Assembly (NCBI GenBank): GCA_001513155.1
Contig: LFSR01000051.1
Span: 1 to 64,000 of the forward strand
Direction of reading: 5' to 3'
DNA: 64,000 nt
DNA from: Syntrophomonas sp. DTU018
GTDB taxonomy: Bacteria; Bacillota; Syntrophomonadia; Syntrophomonadales; Syntrophomonadaceae
A program made the translations under genes and the position numbers. Of this stretch, positions 55,698-64,000 are shown piece after piece. The first letter of the stretch is position 1. Every line of letters begins with the position of its first letter. The notes under the pieces were generated by a model. It made no database searches and had not been told where the DNA came from. It saw only the letters and a program-made list of their open reading frames with translations.

Positions 55698-56309
55698 TTG
55701 ATTGTTATAATTGATTACGGAGTAGGAAACTTGGCCAGCGTTCAAAATGCCTTTCGCCAAGCAGGTTTTTCCAGTGTGATAACCAGTGAGCCCGAACAGA
55801 TTCTGAAAGCCAGGAGAATAGTATTGCCGGGAGTAGGAGCTTTTGCCGACGGGATGAGCAGTCTTGAGAAAATGGGGCTGACCGGGGTCATATTTGAAGC
55901 GGTACAGAAGGAGATACCATTATTGGGCATATGCCTGGGAATGCAGATGCTCTTTTCCACCAGTGAAGAAGCTGGATTGCACCGGGGACTGGATTTAATA
56001 CCCGGGAAGGTTAGGCGGTTTCAGCTGCCCGCTTCCTACAAGGTTCCCCACATGGGCTGGAACAGTATCAGGGTGGCTGACAACAGCAGATTGTTCAAGG
56101 ATATCCCCTCGGGCAGCTACGTGTATTTCGTGCATTCCTTTTATACTGAACCGGAGGATCCGCAGGTGAGTACAGCGGTTTCTGCTTACGGTATAGAGTT
56201 TACCTGTGCTGTAGAAAAGGGCAATATCTTTGGCACCCAATTCCATCCGGAAAAATCCGGTCAGGTAGGGCTCAGAGTACTTCGCAATTTTGGGGAGCTG
56301 AAAGCATGA
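55698..56309 (+). CDS. hisH: Imidazole glycerol phosphate synthase glutaminase subunit HisH
   Basis: Delivers ammonia to HisF. 203 residues, TTG start about 11 bases after GGAGGT. GICLGMQML carries the nucleophilic Cys, and GTQFHPEKSGQVGL the His and Glu. It overlaps hisA by 4 bp. Confidence 0.95.
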   Translation: MIVIIDYGVGNLASVQNAFRQAGFSSVITSEPEQILKARRIVLPGVGAFADGMSSLEKMGLTGVIFEAVQKEIPLLGICLGMQMLFSTSEEAGLHRGLDLIPGKVRRFQLPASYKVPHMGWNSIRVADNSRLFKDIPSGSYVYFVHSFYTEPEDPQVSTAVSAYGIEFTCAVEKGNIFGTQFHPEKSGQVGLRVLRNFGELKA

Positions 56310-57040
56310 CTATCTATCCAGCCATAGATCTTAAGGATGGCCATTGTGTAAGACTGGTGCAGGGCAAATTGACCAATCAGACCGTATACTCCAGTGCTCC
56401 CGCCGACGTGGCACGCCGTTTTCAGCAGCAGGGAGCCCGCTGGCTGCATATTGTGGATCTGGATGGAGCCTTTACCGGCACGCCCGCTAACCTCAAAGCC
56501 ATCGAAGCTATTGCCGATGCGGTTACCATCCCCTTCCAGGTAGGCGGGGGACTGCGCAGGATCAGTGATGTTGAACAAATGCTGCAGGCAGGAGCCAGCC
56601 GGGTAATAATCGGGACCAGGGCGGTGGAAGGCCCTGATTTTATCAAACAGCTGCTGGATGAGTTCGGCAATGAAAGGATAGTTTTAGGTCTTGATGCCCG
56701 GGACGGGAAAGTAGCTGTGCAGGGTTGGGTGGAAACAGTGGAGATGACCGCCATTGAATTGGGAAAACAGATGCAGCAGCTGGGAATAAAGACCGCCGTA
56801 TATACCGACGTTTCCCGGGATGGACTTCTGAGCGGGCCCAATCTGGAGGCCATCCGGCAGGTAGCTATTAACACCGGGCTGTCAATTATCGCTTCCGGGG
56901 GGATTTCCTCTGTAGAGCATATTAATGCTCTGCGGGATATGGAAGCAGACGGTGTAGTGGGAGCAATTATAGGCAAGGCCCTGTATGAAGGCAAGCTAAC
57001 CATGGCTCAGGCTTTAGCGGCAGCCAAAACCAAAAAATGA
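56306..57040 (+). CDS. hisA: ProFAR isomerase HisA
   Basis: Isomerises 5'-ProFAR, a (beta/alpha)8 barrel of 244 residues. Asp8 in [14 protein letters not shown] and the second Asp in [14 protein letters not shown] are catalytic. [10 protein letters not shown] and [12 protein letters not shown] bind phosphate. Confidence 0.96.
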   Translation: MTIYPAIDLKDGHCVRLVQGKLTNQTVYSSAPADVARRFQQQGARWLHIVDLDGAFTGTPANLKAIEAIADAVTIPFQVGGGLRRISDVEQMLQAGASRVIIGTRAVEGPDFIKQLLDEFGNERIVLGLDARDGKVAVQGWVETVEMTAIELGKQMQQLGIKTAVYTDVSRDGLLSGPNLEAIRQVAINTGLSIIASGGISSVEHINALRDMEADGVVGAIIGKALYEGKLTMAQALAAAKTKK

Positions 57041-57050
57041 GGTTGATAAT

Positions 57051-57806
57051 ATGTTTACCAAGCGCATTATACCCTGTCTGGATGTACATAACGGGCGGGT
57101 AGTCAAGGGTGTAAACTTTGTAAACTTAAAAGACGCCGGTGACCCGGTGGAGTTGGCTTCCTTCTATGACAAGGAAGGGGCTGACGAACTGGTGTTTTTG
57201 GATATAAGTGCCTCCCATGAAGGGCGTAAGACCATGGTTGATGTGGTGCGCCGTACCGCGGAGCAGGTGTTCATACCCCTGGCAGTTGGAGGCGGGATCA
57301 GCACTATTGACGATATACGCAGCCTCCTGGCAGCCGGAGCGGACAAGGTATCCATCAATTCCGCAGCCATAAAAGACCCGGCCTTGATCACTGAGGGGGC
57401 TCGCAAGTTCGGCAGCCAGTGCATTGTAGTGGCTATAGATGCCCGCAAAGATGGTTCGTCTTACCAGGTTTACATTAACGGCGGCCGGATTCCCACTGGC
57501 AAAGATGCCCTGGAATGGGCCAAGGAAGCCGAGCGCCGGGGAGCGGGGGAAATACTGCTTACCAGTATGGATAAGGACGGAACCAAAGATGGGTATGACC
57601 TGGAGCTTACCGCCATGATCAGCCAGGAAGTAGGCATTCCCGTAATAGCCTCAGGAGGAGCCGGCAATCTGGAACACCTTTATGAGGCAGTTACTACCGG
57701 CCAGGCTGATGCGGTATTATGCGCTTCCATTTTTCATTACCGGGAATACACCATTAAAGAGGCAAAGGAATACTTGCGTGATAAAGGAGTTTCAGTGCGT
57801 TTATGA
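57051..57806 (+). CDS. hisF: Imidazole glycerol phosphate synthase cyclase subunit HisF
   Basis: Cyclises PRFAR with ammonia from HisH to IGP and AICAR, the latter feeding the purine pathway encoded nearby. 251 residues. Asp11 in [15 protein letters not shown] and the later [15 protein letters not shown] supply the catalytic Asps. Confidence 0.96.
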   Translation: MFTKRIIPCLDVHNGRVVKGVNFVNLKDAGDPVELASFYDKEGADELVFLDISASHEGRKTMVDVVRRTAEQVFIPLAVGGGISTIDDIRSLLAAGADKVSINSAAIKDPALITEGARKFGSQCIVVAIDARKDGSSYQVYINGGRIPTGKDALEWAKEAERRGAGEILLTSMDKDGTKDGYDLELTAMISQEVGIPVIASGGAGNLEHLYEAVTTGQADAVLCASIFHYREYTIKEAKEYLRDKGVSVRL

Positions 57807-58447
57807 AGGAATTAAAATTTGATGATCAAGGACTTATTCCCGCCATTATTCAGGATGTTAATTCCGGGCAGGTTTTAATGATGGCTTATATGAACCGGGA
57901 AGCTTTGGAAAAGACTCTGGCTACCGGGTGCACCTGGTTTTATTCCCGCAGCCGGCAGAGCCTGTGGATGAAGGGGGAGACCTCGGGTAATATCCAAACC
58001 GTTAAAGAGGTTCGCTATGACTGTGATCAGGACACTCTGCTGGTACTGGTGGAACAAACCGGAGTAGCCTGTCATACCGGGCATTATTCCTGCTTTTACC
58101 GCAACCTGGAGGGACAGGAGCTGGAACCGGTGCGGTTTGATGCCGGGTCTGTCTACCAGGCTAAAGAGGGGCCGGCTATTCTGCTGGAACTGATGAATGT
58201 GATACGCCAGCGCCAAAAGGACCGGCCGGAAGGTTCCTATACCGCCTATTTATTTGACAAAGGACTGGATAAAATTCTGAAAAAAGTAGGAGAGGAAACG
58301 GCAGAAGTAATAATTGCCGCCAAAAACCCCGATAATTCTGAGCTGATCTATGAAGCTGCGGATCTGATCTACCACCTGCTGGTGCTGCTGGTGGAAAAGG
58401 GTGTTGATATAACCGATATCTTTGCAGAACTGCGCTCCCGCAGGTAG
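57803..58447 (+). CDS. hisIE: Bifunctional PR-AMP cyclohydrolase/PR-ATP pyrophosphatase HisIE
   Basis: Steps 2 and 3 of histidine synthesis in one chain of 214 residues. The HisI half (about 1-115) has [16 protein letters not shown] and [11 protein letters not shown]; the HisE half (about 125-210) has [16 protein letters not shown]. Last gene of the his operon. It overlaps hisF by 4 bp. Confidence 0.95.
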   Translation: MKELKFDDQGLIPAIIQDVNSGQVLMMAYMNREALEKTLATGCTWFYSRSRQSLWMKGETSGNIQTVKEVRYDCDQDTLLVLVEQTGVACHTGHYSCFYRNLEGQELEPVRFDAGSVYQAKEGPAILLELMNVIRQRQKDRPEGSYTAYLFDKGLDKILKKVGEETAEVIIAAKNPDNSELIYEAADLIYHLLVLLVEKGVDITDIFAELRSRR

Positions 58448-58463
58448 CTAAGAATATGTCAAC

Positions 58464-58521
58464 GCAAGACGGGACGGTTCTTTCTGCCATTTTAATGGCA
58501 GAAAGAACCGTCCCGTCTTGC
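58464..58521. repeat. 58-bp near-perfect palindrome
   Basis: Two 28-bp arms (58464-58491 and 58494-58521) are perfect inverted copies around a 2-base centre. The arm starts GCAAGACGGGACGGTTCTTT. It lies 16 bp after hisIE with no T-tract, so it is not an ordinary terminator. I recall GGGACGGTTCT-type palindromes as common dispersed repeats in Clostridia, but could not check. Confidence 0.85.
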
Positions 58522-58575
58522 TTGATCGAGATACCGATTTGTGCTCACCACGTGTTGGCAGAAGTTAGCCGGAAG

Positions 58576-58785
58576 GCAGGAGTATTAGCCGGCTCGCTCC
58601 GGGACTCCTCGCCTGCAACCCATCGGCTTACTTCGGTGCAAAGGGGACCGCTCGTAATTCGGCATCCATGCACTCAGTACTCGCTGCTCGAAACATCCTG
58701 TTTCTCGCTCCCCTTTGCAGCCCTCAGTTTCGCCGTGGGTTGCAACGGCTCGTTCGTACGTCGCTCCCCTGGCTAATACTCCTGC
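58576..58785. mobile_element. ~210-bp inverted-repeat element, MITE-like
   Basis: The ends are perfect 15-bp inverted repeats, GCAGGAGTATTAGCC (58576-58590) and GGCTAATACTCCTGC (58771-58785). Inner nested pairs are TGCAACCCA/TGGGTTGCA (58614-58622, 58736-58744) and GCAAAGGGG/CCCCTTTGC (58638-58646, 58710-58718), so the whole folds as one long hairpin. The end motif recurs at 40785-40799. Confidence 0.65.
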
Positions 58786-58872
58786 TTAAGCCATGCAGTA
58801 GAGGAGCGTTTATATTGAATGAGATTGCTGCGGCACTTTGAGCAGCGTAAATACACGTTGTAAACTATTTAA

Positions 58873-60804
58873 TTAAAATGACAGACTGCCCAGGAATTCA
58901 AGGTCATCTATCCGGTGGGCTTGAATCATACTGTCTGACAGGGTGTACAGGACATCGCCAATATACAGGATGCGGTGAATATTTCTGTCGCTCCTGCCCC
59001 AGTAGTCACCGGCTTTCAGGTAATCATCATTGGTCAGGTGAGTGATGCGTCCCTTGAAGGTAAAGCCCTGATCATTCACCTGGTATATATAAGCCCCCTG
59101 GAAGGCAAAGCTCCGATAATTCAGCCTGGTGCCTGCATCGTTAACCGCTTCCATTACCGTTACTGGAAAACCCAGCAGGTTCTTCTCCCGGGAGAATAAA
59201 AGAGCCCGGTGATTATTAAGCAGTTCAGATTCAGTACCGCGAGTACCGATTATTTCCCGGTCTTTCTCTACCGGGGATGCTACATTGCTCACGTCGAACA
59301 TGGCTATTTTCATGCCCTGGTAATAAGCCTGGGTACCCCAGGGTTCTTTCAATTCAATGGTGTCCTTGCCAAATCCCATAATATTATTTTCGTCGTAAGG
59401 ATGGAGGTAGTTGCTGTACCCCGGTATTTTAAGCTTCCCAAGAACTTTGGGTGACTTGGGGTTGCTGACGTCAATGACAAAGAAAGGATCCACCGTTCTA
59501 AAAGTAACCATATAGGCTCTGGGCCCCATGAACCGTGTGGAGTAGATCAGTTCACCGGGGGCAATATTCTCTACTTTCCCCAGGATTTTAAGTTCCTTAT
59601 CCAAAGTGTAAAGGTTGTTGCTGGATTCAGGCTGATCCCGCCACCATTCCTGGCCGGAAGTGGTGGCTATACGCAAAACCCCCTGGTATTCATCCATGGA
59701 AAACTGGTTCAGAGTATGGCCAGGTACCTCACCCCGGGCCGAGTAAGTAAAGCTGCCGTTGTTGAGCCGGAAATAAAAGATCTGGGTTTTGTCTTCATAG
59801 CGCCGGACTAGTTCCCGGTCATTAGGAACCAGCCGGGGCGTATGAATGTAATGCGGGGTGGCTATATAGAGACCTGTTTCTGAAGCGTAAACATTGTCAG
59901 CACTGCCCAGTATGGTTTCCAGTTGGGCCTCCTGCTGGGGCTGGTCCAGCCTCAATCCAGCCATAATGATGTAAGAGGAGTAAACACTGTCAGGAAAGTA
60001 AGCAATCCGGTCAAGCGGAATAACATTAAACAGGCTGCCAATAGCCGAATCCCGGTAGCGGGGCAGAAGGTTATCCTCCTTTAAGCTGTGATAAGTAGAT
60101 TGATTGCTTATTACATAGAGAGCATTATCAATACGCCGGGAGGTAAGATAACTGCCTTCCAGTTCCAGTTCCCGGACTTTTACCGGATTGGTGCGGTTGG
60201 TTATATCGTAAACGACTACCTGGGTGGTAGGCCGGTAACGGTAATCAGGGGGCAGGATACGTATTTTTCCCTCAAGAGGGTAATCAATGGGTCTGATGTT
60301 AATACTGGAATTACAAATTACCACCAACTGGTTGTCAGCTACATACATTTCACAGGGGACCGAATTGGACTGGTCAAATTTAATGCGGGCTGCTACTTTC
60401 ATCTGGGAAGCAGGCAAGGCCTGTATGATCAGCACTTCCCCTATATCTTTCTTAACTTGATAAATATAGCGCCCATCAGTCTTCACTAAATCCGCCTCAT
60501 CGACTCCCTCCACCTGTACATTTGTAGCTGAATAATCTGCGGTGCTCTTTGCCATGGCTTGGGCACCCGCAACAGCATCCATAGCGACTGCTACTCTGCC
60601 TCTGATGATTATATCACTATCGTAGTTTTGAACCTCCAGCAATTCTTTCAAGTGCTGCAGGGACTGAACCCTGGGCAGAGGATCCACCTTTGAATTTTCC
60701 TGTTCCCGGACTGCCACGGCATTAGCAGGCCAAAAACTCAATCCGGCCAGTAAAACTCCAGCCAATACCAAGACAGCTAGTTTTCTGTGCCAGAATCTGC
60801 TCAT
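58873..60804 (-). CDS. Secreted beta-propeller domain protein
   Basis: 643 residues with a signal peptide (about 1-28, KLAVLVLAGVLLAGLSF). It matches the secreted beta-propeller family PF09826 (from memory): YSATNVQVEGVDEADLVKTD marks the entry to the propeller, and repeated blades follow (VVYDITNRTNPVKVRELELE, then PFFVIDVSNPKSPKVLGKLK, IAMFDVSNVASPV). The family occurs in archaea and Firmicutes and has no known biochemical role. It is monocistronic, divergent from the Mrr-like gene. Confidence 0.8.
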   Translation of the reverse strand: MSRFWHRKLAVLVLAGVLLAGLSFWPANAVAVREQENSKVDPLPRVQSLQHLKELLEVQNYDSDIIIRGRVAVAMDAVAGAQAMAKSTADYSATNVQVEGVDEADLVKTDGRYIYQVKKDIGEVLIIQALPASQMKVAARIKFDQSNSVPCEMYVADNQLVVICNSSINIRPIDYPLEGKIRILPPDYRYRPTTQVVVYDITNRTNPVKVRELELEGSYLTSRRIDNALYVISNQSTYHSLKEDNLLPRYRDSAIGSLFNVIPLDRIAYFPDSVYSSYIIMAGLRLDQPQQEAQLETILGSADNVYASETGLYIATPHYIHTPRLVPNDRELVRRYEDKTQIFYFRLNNGSFTYSARGEVPGHTLNQFSMDEYQGVLRIATTSGQEWWRDQPESSNNLYTLDKELKILGKVENIAPGELIYSTRFMGPRAYMVTFRTVDPFFVIDVSNPKSPKVLGKLKIPGYSNYLHPYDENNIMGFGKDTIELKEPWGTQAYYQGMKIAMFDVSNVASPVEKDREIIGTRGTESELLNNHRALLFSREKNLLGFPVTVMEAVNDAGTRLNYRSFAFQGAYIYQVNDQGFTFKGRITHLTNDDYLKAGDYWGRSDRNIHRILYIGDVLYTLSDSMIQAHRIDDLEFLGSLSF

Positions 60805-60976
60805 CTTTTCTCCCCCTATTTACTGGTCTTTACTGCCTTTACGCTCTGCCGGGCAATTCTCTTGCAGCAATATATGGCAGAAAATGCGACTTAATATTAC
60901 ACAGGGGCGGAACGGCAAAGGAATATTGCCAGGGCATCAATATGGTAAAATAAGTATGGGGGAGGATGAGCGGGGA

Positions 60977-61480
60977 ATGATTAGTGATCAGACGCTGATG
61001 CTGTTGCTGCTGGCACTGGCGCTGGTGCTGTCAGTTATTTTTTTGCTGGTTCGAGGGCGAATGCGGCTCAGCAACCGCCGCCGGGCTCTGGGTGCAGAGT
61101 TGGATGAAATGGATGAAGCGGTCTTTGAACGTTATCTGGCTATGTTGTTTACCCGGATGGGATATCAGGTAAGACGAATCAATTACGTAGATAATGTCAG
61201 TACCCTGGTGGCTACCGGTCATGGTATGAGTTATGTTATACAAGCCAGGCGCAACCGCCGTAAAGTGGGTATAAAAGCTATTAAGGAGGTCATCGCTACC
61301 CGCAAGTACTTGAAATGTGAACGGGCCATTGTGGTTACCAACCATTTCTTCAGCAATAAAGCCAGGCAGATGGCCAAAGCTAACCAGGTTATAACCCTGG
61401 ATCGCCATGATCTTATCAAGGAACTGGGTCGCATCAAAAGCAGCGGGGCAAAGATTAATAATCCTGACAATTTAAATTAG
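60977..61480 (+). CDS. Membrane-anchored Mrr-like protein with degenerate catalytic motif
   Basis: 167 residues from ATG 60977, about 11 bases after GGGGGAGG; earlier in-frame ATGs (60956, 60884) lack a site. One N-terminal membrane helix (about 7-25) precedes an Mrr_cat-like restriction-endonuclease fold (about 45-150). FERYLAMLFTRMGYQVRRI opens it, and IVVTNHFFSNKARQMAKANQ closes it. The usual GxD...QxK nuclease core is replaced: no Asp at the first position and QAR instead of QCK (YVIQARRNRRKVGIKAI). It is probably not an active nuclease. Confidence 0.65.
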   Translation: MISDQTLMLLLLALALVLSVIFLLVRGRMRLSNRRRALGAELDEMDEAVFERYLAMLFTRMGYQVRRINYVDNVSTLVATGHGMSYVIQARRNRRKVGIKAIKEVIATRKYLKCERAIVVTNHFFSNKARQMAKANQVITLDRHDLIKELGRIKSSGAKINNPDNLN

Positions 61481-61483
61481 AGC

Positions 61484-61509
61484 AAAAAAAAAGAGCCCTT
61501 CCGGCCTCT
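61484..61509 (-). terminator. Terminator of tRNA-Leu
   Basis: On the minus strand, arms AGAGGCC and GGGCTCT (one mismatch) with a GGAA loop are followed by a long T-run (A-run at 61484-61492 on the plus strand). Confidence 0.7.
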
Positions 61510-61517
61510 AATTTTTA

Positions 61518-61602
61518 TGGTGCGGATGAAGGGACTCGAACCCCCACGCCTTGCGGCAATAGATCCTAAGTCTACCGCGTCTGCCAGTTCCGCCACATCC
61601 GC
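61518..61602 (-). tRNA. tRNA-Leu (anticodon TAG)
   Basis: Read on the minus strand, it starts GCGGATGTGGCGGAACTGG and ends CATCCGCACCA, giving a 7-bp acceptor stem and an encoded CCA. The anticodon loop CTTAGGA has anticodon TAG (leucine CUA and related codons). A long variable arm (TTGCCGCAAGGCG) is typical of leucine tRNA, and the T arm is GGGGGTTCGAGTCCC. Confidence 0.95.
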
Positions 61603-61616
61603 ACGATACAAAAGTT

Positions 61617-61645
61617 ATTATACTTACTTCCTTCTTGCTTTTCAA
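61617..61645 (-). promoter_or_regulatory. Promoter of tRNA-Leu
   Basis: On the minus strand: -35 TTGAAA (61640-61645), 17-bp spacer, -10 TATAAT (61617-61622), about 15 bases before the tRNA 5' end. Confidence 0.8.
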
Positions 61646-61675
61646 CCTGATAAACTAACCAGCTTCCAGGCACCC

Positions 61676-62653
61676 CTAATTCTTATTATGCCGCTTCTGC
61701 AGGTACATTCTGCTGTCTGCCAGATTTACCAGTTCCTCAGCGGTCTGAGCTTCATCCGGATAATAGGCAGACCCGATAGAAACATGATCAAAGTATCCTA
61801 AATCAACAATAGAGGCTGACAGCCTCTCTATTACTGAACGACAGGTTTGATAACTTATACCGGGCAATATTATGGCAAATTCATCCCCGCCATAGCGGGC
61901 CACTATATCGCTGTCCCGCACGCTGGCCTTAATAGTTTCAGCTATTTCCCTGAGAACTCTATCTCCCTCCAGGTGACCGTGTTCATCATTAAGTTTTTTA
62001 AACTCATCCAGGTCAATCATAATAAGGCTGAAGGTCTTGAAATCATTGCTCGGCTTCAGCATGGAGTGCAGCTGATCCCAGAAGTACTGGTGGGTATATA
62101 AGCCGGTTAAACCGTCATAAACAGCGTAAGTAGGGAAAACACGTATGCCGTTAAACACCAAAATATTGATAAATACTGCCGTCAGGAGCAGACATGAAGC
62201 AAGATAAGCTACCAGTTGCCAGTTCATGGTGTTAACCAGGCCAATGATCACAAGATTGCCGATGGTTACCAGGGCTACTACCAGCAGCTTTATGGATATT
62301 GGGGATATGGAGTGAGCCATAAGAGGAAGAAACAAGGCTAATATGTACGGAGAATCCAGCCCTCCCGTATAAAAGCAGGTTGCGAAAATGAATGCTTGAT
62401 CTATCAGAAGTTCTATATACTTATGATCAGCCAGCCAACGGCTTATGGGCTTATTATAATAGATTAAAGCTGATAATAGCAGAGCAGAAGCCAGCACGAT
62501 TAATAATTCCCTATTCTGATGGCGATGAATCAGGAAGTGGGAGAGAATAACCACGCTGACTACCAGCAGTCTCAATAGCGCCACAGTGCGATGGTTACGC
62601 TCGCCTCGGTAGCTATACCCAAATTTGGTTTTAGGGAAATATCTGTAAATCAA
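61676..62653 (-). CDS. Membrane-bound GGDEF diguanylate cyclase
   Basis: 325 residues from TTG 62653, 4 bases after AAGGA; an upstream in-frame TTG (62716) has no site. Five to six membrane segments (about 20-165) are followed by a GGDEF domain (170-325). ARYGGDEFAIILPG holds the intact active-site motif and DELKKLNDEHGH-type sequence appears as DEFKKLNDEHGHLEGD. No receptor I-site or EAL domain is evident. It makes c-di-GMP in response to an unknown membrane signal. Confidence 0.85.
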   Translation of the reverse strand: MIYRYFPKTKFGYSYRGERNHRTVALLRLLVVSVVILSHFLIHRHQNRELLIVLASALLLSALIYYNKPISRWLADHKYIELLIDQAFIFATCFYTGGLDSPYILALFLPLMAHSISPISIKLLVVALVTIGNLVIIGLVNTMNWQLVAYLASCLLLTAVFINILVFNGIRVFPTYAVYDGLTGLYTHQYFWDQLHSMLKPSNDFKTFSLIMIDLDEFKKLNDEHGHLEGDRVLREIAETIKASVRDSDIVARYGGDEFAIILPGISYQTCRSVIERLSASIVDLGYFDHVSIGSAYYPDEAQTAEELVNLADSRMYLQKRHNKN

Positions 62654-62770
62654 ATGGTCCTTATTTCCTTTCCTTTTTTCATTACCTATTGTATACGTGA
62701 TGATGGCAGGGGACAATCATAATTTATCTGAAGGTCCTGTATAAAATAGGACTATTTTATCGAATCATGA

Positions 62771-63949
62771 CTAATTGCGTCCTTCCCTGAAATGACCGGG
62801 CGAGTGCATAAGAACAGCCCTTTTTACGGCTCCTGGTGCATACTTTTGATTTAAACCATCTATAAGGGAATCAATACCCTTGTCTTTGCTGAATTCCTCA
62901 AAAAGGCTGGGCTGTTCATACTCCCTATCCTGGAATCGACTGGCGGTTAATCCTATCAGGCGCAGGGGCTTCCCTTCCAGGCCGGACTGCTGGTAAAGCA
63001 TCCAAGCGGTGTCAAATAAAGTGCGCTGGTCATCCACAGCGGTGGGACTGGTTATACTGCGGCTAAAGGTTTGAAAATCAGGGGTGCGCATTTTTATAGT
63101 AATGGTCTGGCACTTGCGCTGAGCCATGCGGAGACGGTGGGCAACTTTTTCGGCCAGTTCCAGGAGTACCTGTTCAATCACCTGCTTCTCGTTGATATCT
63201 TCAGGGAAGGTAATCTCATTGCCTATGGATTTTACTTCTTCATAGGGAGTTACCGGTCGGTAATCTATACCCCGAGCCAAATCCAGGCAAAAATCGGTGC
63301 TGCTGCCCAGCAAAGTCTCCAGAAGCTGCCGGGGAGCCTCCAGTAAATCCTGGATAGTGTATATGCCGCTTCGGTTTAAGCGCCGGGTGCTTACCGTACC
63401 TATTCCCCACAAATGGTCTACCGTCAGGGTAGGCAGCAGATTTTTCACCATGTCTTCGGTAAACTCCATGATGCCATCAGGTTTGCACAGGTTAGTGGCC
63501 AATTTGGCCAAAAACTTGTTGGCACCAATGCCCACCGAAATGTTCAAACCCAGTTCGGTTTTTACCCGGCGGCGTATTTGGGTGCCGATTTCCATAGAAC
63601 TGCCGAAAATCCCGTGACTGCCGGAGAGATCCAGAAAAGCCTCATCTATAGACAGGGCTTCTATTACCGGGGTATATTCAGCCAGGATAGCAAAAACCTG
63701 GTTGGAGGCCTCCCGGTAGCGTTTCATGTCCACGGGCAGGAAGACCGCCTGAGGGCAAAGACGGTAAGCCTGACTGGAGGGCATGGCTGACCTGACCCCA
63801 AACGCTCTGGCTTCATAGGAGCAGGTGGATACCACGCCCCGGCTGTTGGGGGGAGCACCTACAATAACTGGTTTACCTCGCAATTCAGGATGGTCCCTCT
63901 GTTCTACCGAAGCAAAAAAGGCATCCAGGTCACAGTGCAGGATATCCAT
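62771..63949 (-). CDS. dinB: DNA polymerase IV (Y-family)
   Basis: Error-prone translesion polymerase. 392 residues from ATG 63949 after GGAG; an earlier start at 63967 precedes the site. DILHCDLDAFFASVEQ (Mg-binding Asp), SIDEAFLDLSG (catalytic Asp/Glu) and the little-finger domain (about 235-350) are present. An SOS box overlaps its promoter. Confidence 0.94.
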   Translation of the reverse strand: MDILHCDLDAFFASVEQRDHPELRGKPVIVGAPPNSRGVVSTCSYEARAFGVRSAMPSSQAYRLCPQAVFLPVDMKRYREASNQVFAILAEYTPVIEALSIDEAFLDLSGSHGIFGSSMEIGTQIRRRVKTELGLNISVGIGANKFLAKLATNLCKPDGIMEFTEDMVKNLLPTLTVDHLWGIGTVSTRRLNRSGIYTIQDLLEAPRQLLETLLGSSTDFCLDLARGIDYRPVTPYEEVKSIGNEITFPEDINEKQVIEQVLLELAEKVAHRLRMAQRKCQTITIKMRTPDFQTFSRSITSPTAVDDQRTLFDTAWMLYQQSGLEGKPLRLIGLTASRFQDREYEQPSLFEEFSKDKGIDSLIDGLNQKYAPGAVKRAVLMHSPGHFREGRN

Positions 63950-63960
63950 TATGTCATCTC

Positions 63961-63985
63961 CGAACATCTGTTTGTATATATTATA
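63961..63985 (-). promoter_or_regulatory. dinB promoter with LexA (SOS) box
   Basis: CGAACATCTGTTTG (63961-63974) matches the Firmicute SOS box CGAAC-N4-GTTCG with one mismatch. On the minus strand the -10 TATAAT is at 63980-63985, so the box covers the expected transcription start. LexA control of dinB is well known in other bacteria. Confidence 0.75.
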
Positions 63986-64000
63986 TTAAATCCTGCCTGC

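Larger units (their letters stand above)
58448..58872. other. 425-bp region of palindromic repeats
   Basis: Holds a 58-bp palindrome (58464-58521), a ~210-bp inverted-repeat element (58576-58785) and a degenerate REP half (GAGATTGCTGCGG near 58821). A 106-codon open frame (58456-58776) runs straight through the palindromes without a binding site and is rejected. No gene. Confidence 0.75.

Noticed and set aside
58456-58776. 106-codon open frame after hisIE
   Set aside because: It reads through a 58-bp palindrome and a palindromic element, with no binding site.

Overview
The window looks like a chromosomal segment of a Gram-positive, endospore-forming anaerobe of the class Clostridia; the family Syntrophomonadaceae is my best guess from general resemblance, not from a search. 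The grounds are: AGGAGG-type ribosome binding sites with many TTG and GTG starts, a cotJABC spore-coat operon, an EndoAI/EndoA-type toxin pair, a CIRCE-controlled groESL operon, a Bacillus-type iron-sulfur PurF, a short HisG with HisZ, and a CGAAC-N4-GTTYG-type SOS box. Gene density is high and nearly everything is housekeeping. The accessory signal lies in the intergenic DNA.

Layout. 1-3.2 kb: zinc-uptake operon (Fur/Zur-type regulator, znuA, znuC, znuB) behind a Fur-family box. 3.2-9.4 kb: nitroreductase, two-subunit iron-sulfur L-serine dehydratase, L,D-transpeptidase, FadR-type regulator, YedF-like protein, MgtE. 9.5-16.6 kb: orphan CheW, acpS, nnrDE, a CBS protein, alr, mazEF, a C26 amidotransferase, an amidohydrolase and a small hypothetical gene. 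16.6-18.9 kb: a divergent XRE regulator/membrane-protein pair with an operator-like dyad, then a GH18 hydrolase. 19.3-24.2 kb: type-4 uracil-DNA glycosylase, tsaE-tsaB-rimI-tsaD, a DnaA-box cluster, lgt and 5-formyl-THF cyclo-ligase. 24.3-25.7 kb: SPFH/NfeD pair. 25.8-28.7 kb: molybdenum cofactor operon behind a Moco riboswitch, led by an unannotated 58-residue ORF. 28.8-34.9 kb: groESL, glnA, a LolA-like protein and cotJABC. 35.1-50.4 kb: hpt-guaA, then purEBCSQLFMNHD behind a ykkC-class RNA best read as a PRPP riboswitch. 50.4-58.4 kb: a TPR protein, an HD protein, then yerC-hisZGDBHAF(IE). 58.5-64 kb: palindromic repeats, a secreted beta-propeller protein, a degenerate Mrr-like protein, tRNA-Leu(TAG), a GGDEF protein and dinB.

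The most unusual finding is a family of small repeats. Two nearly identical ~151-bp elements (30887-31038 and 33499-33649) each carry two oppositely oriented REP-like hairpins and imperfect terminal inverted repeats. Each sits exactly between two perfect copies of a rho-independent terminator hairpin, and the hairpin differs between the two loci (24 bp and 22 bp). That is what insertion into a terminator with duplication of the whole hairpin would leave. Further REP units of the same family lie inside the pur operon (purC-purS and purN-purH spacers), with compensatory base changes in their stems. A different ~210-bp palindromic element and a 58-bp palindrome lie after hisIE.

Functionally, the hpt, guaA, pur and his genes form a PRPP/purine/histidine block. 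The Moco operon and the zinc operon each sit behind a recognisable metal- or cofactor-sensing control element.
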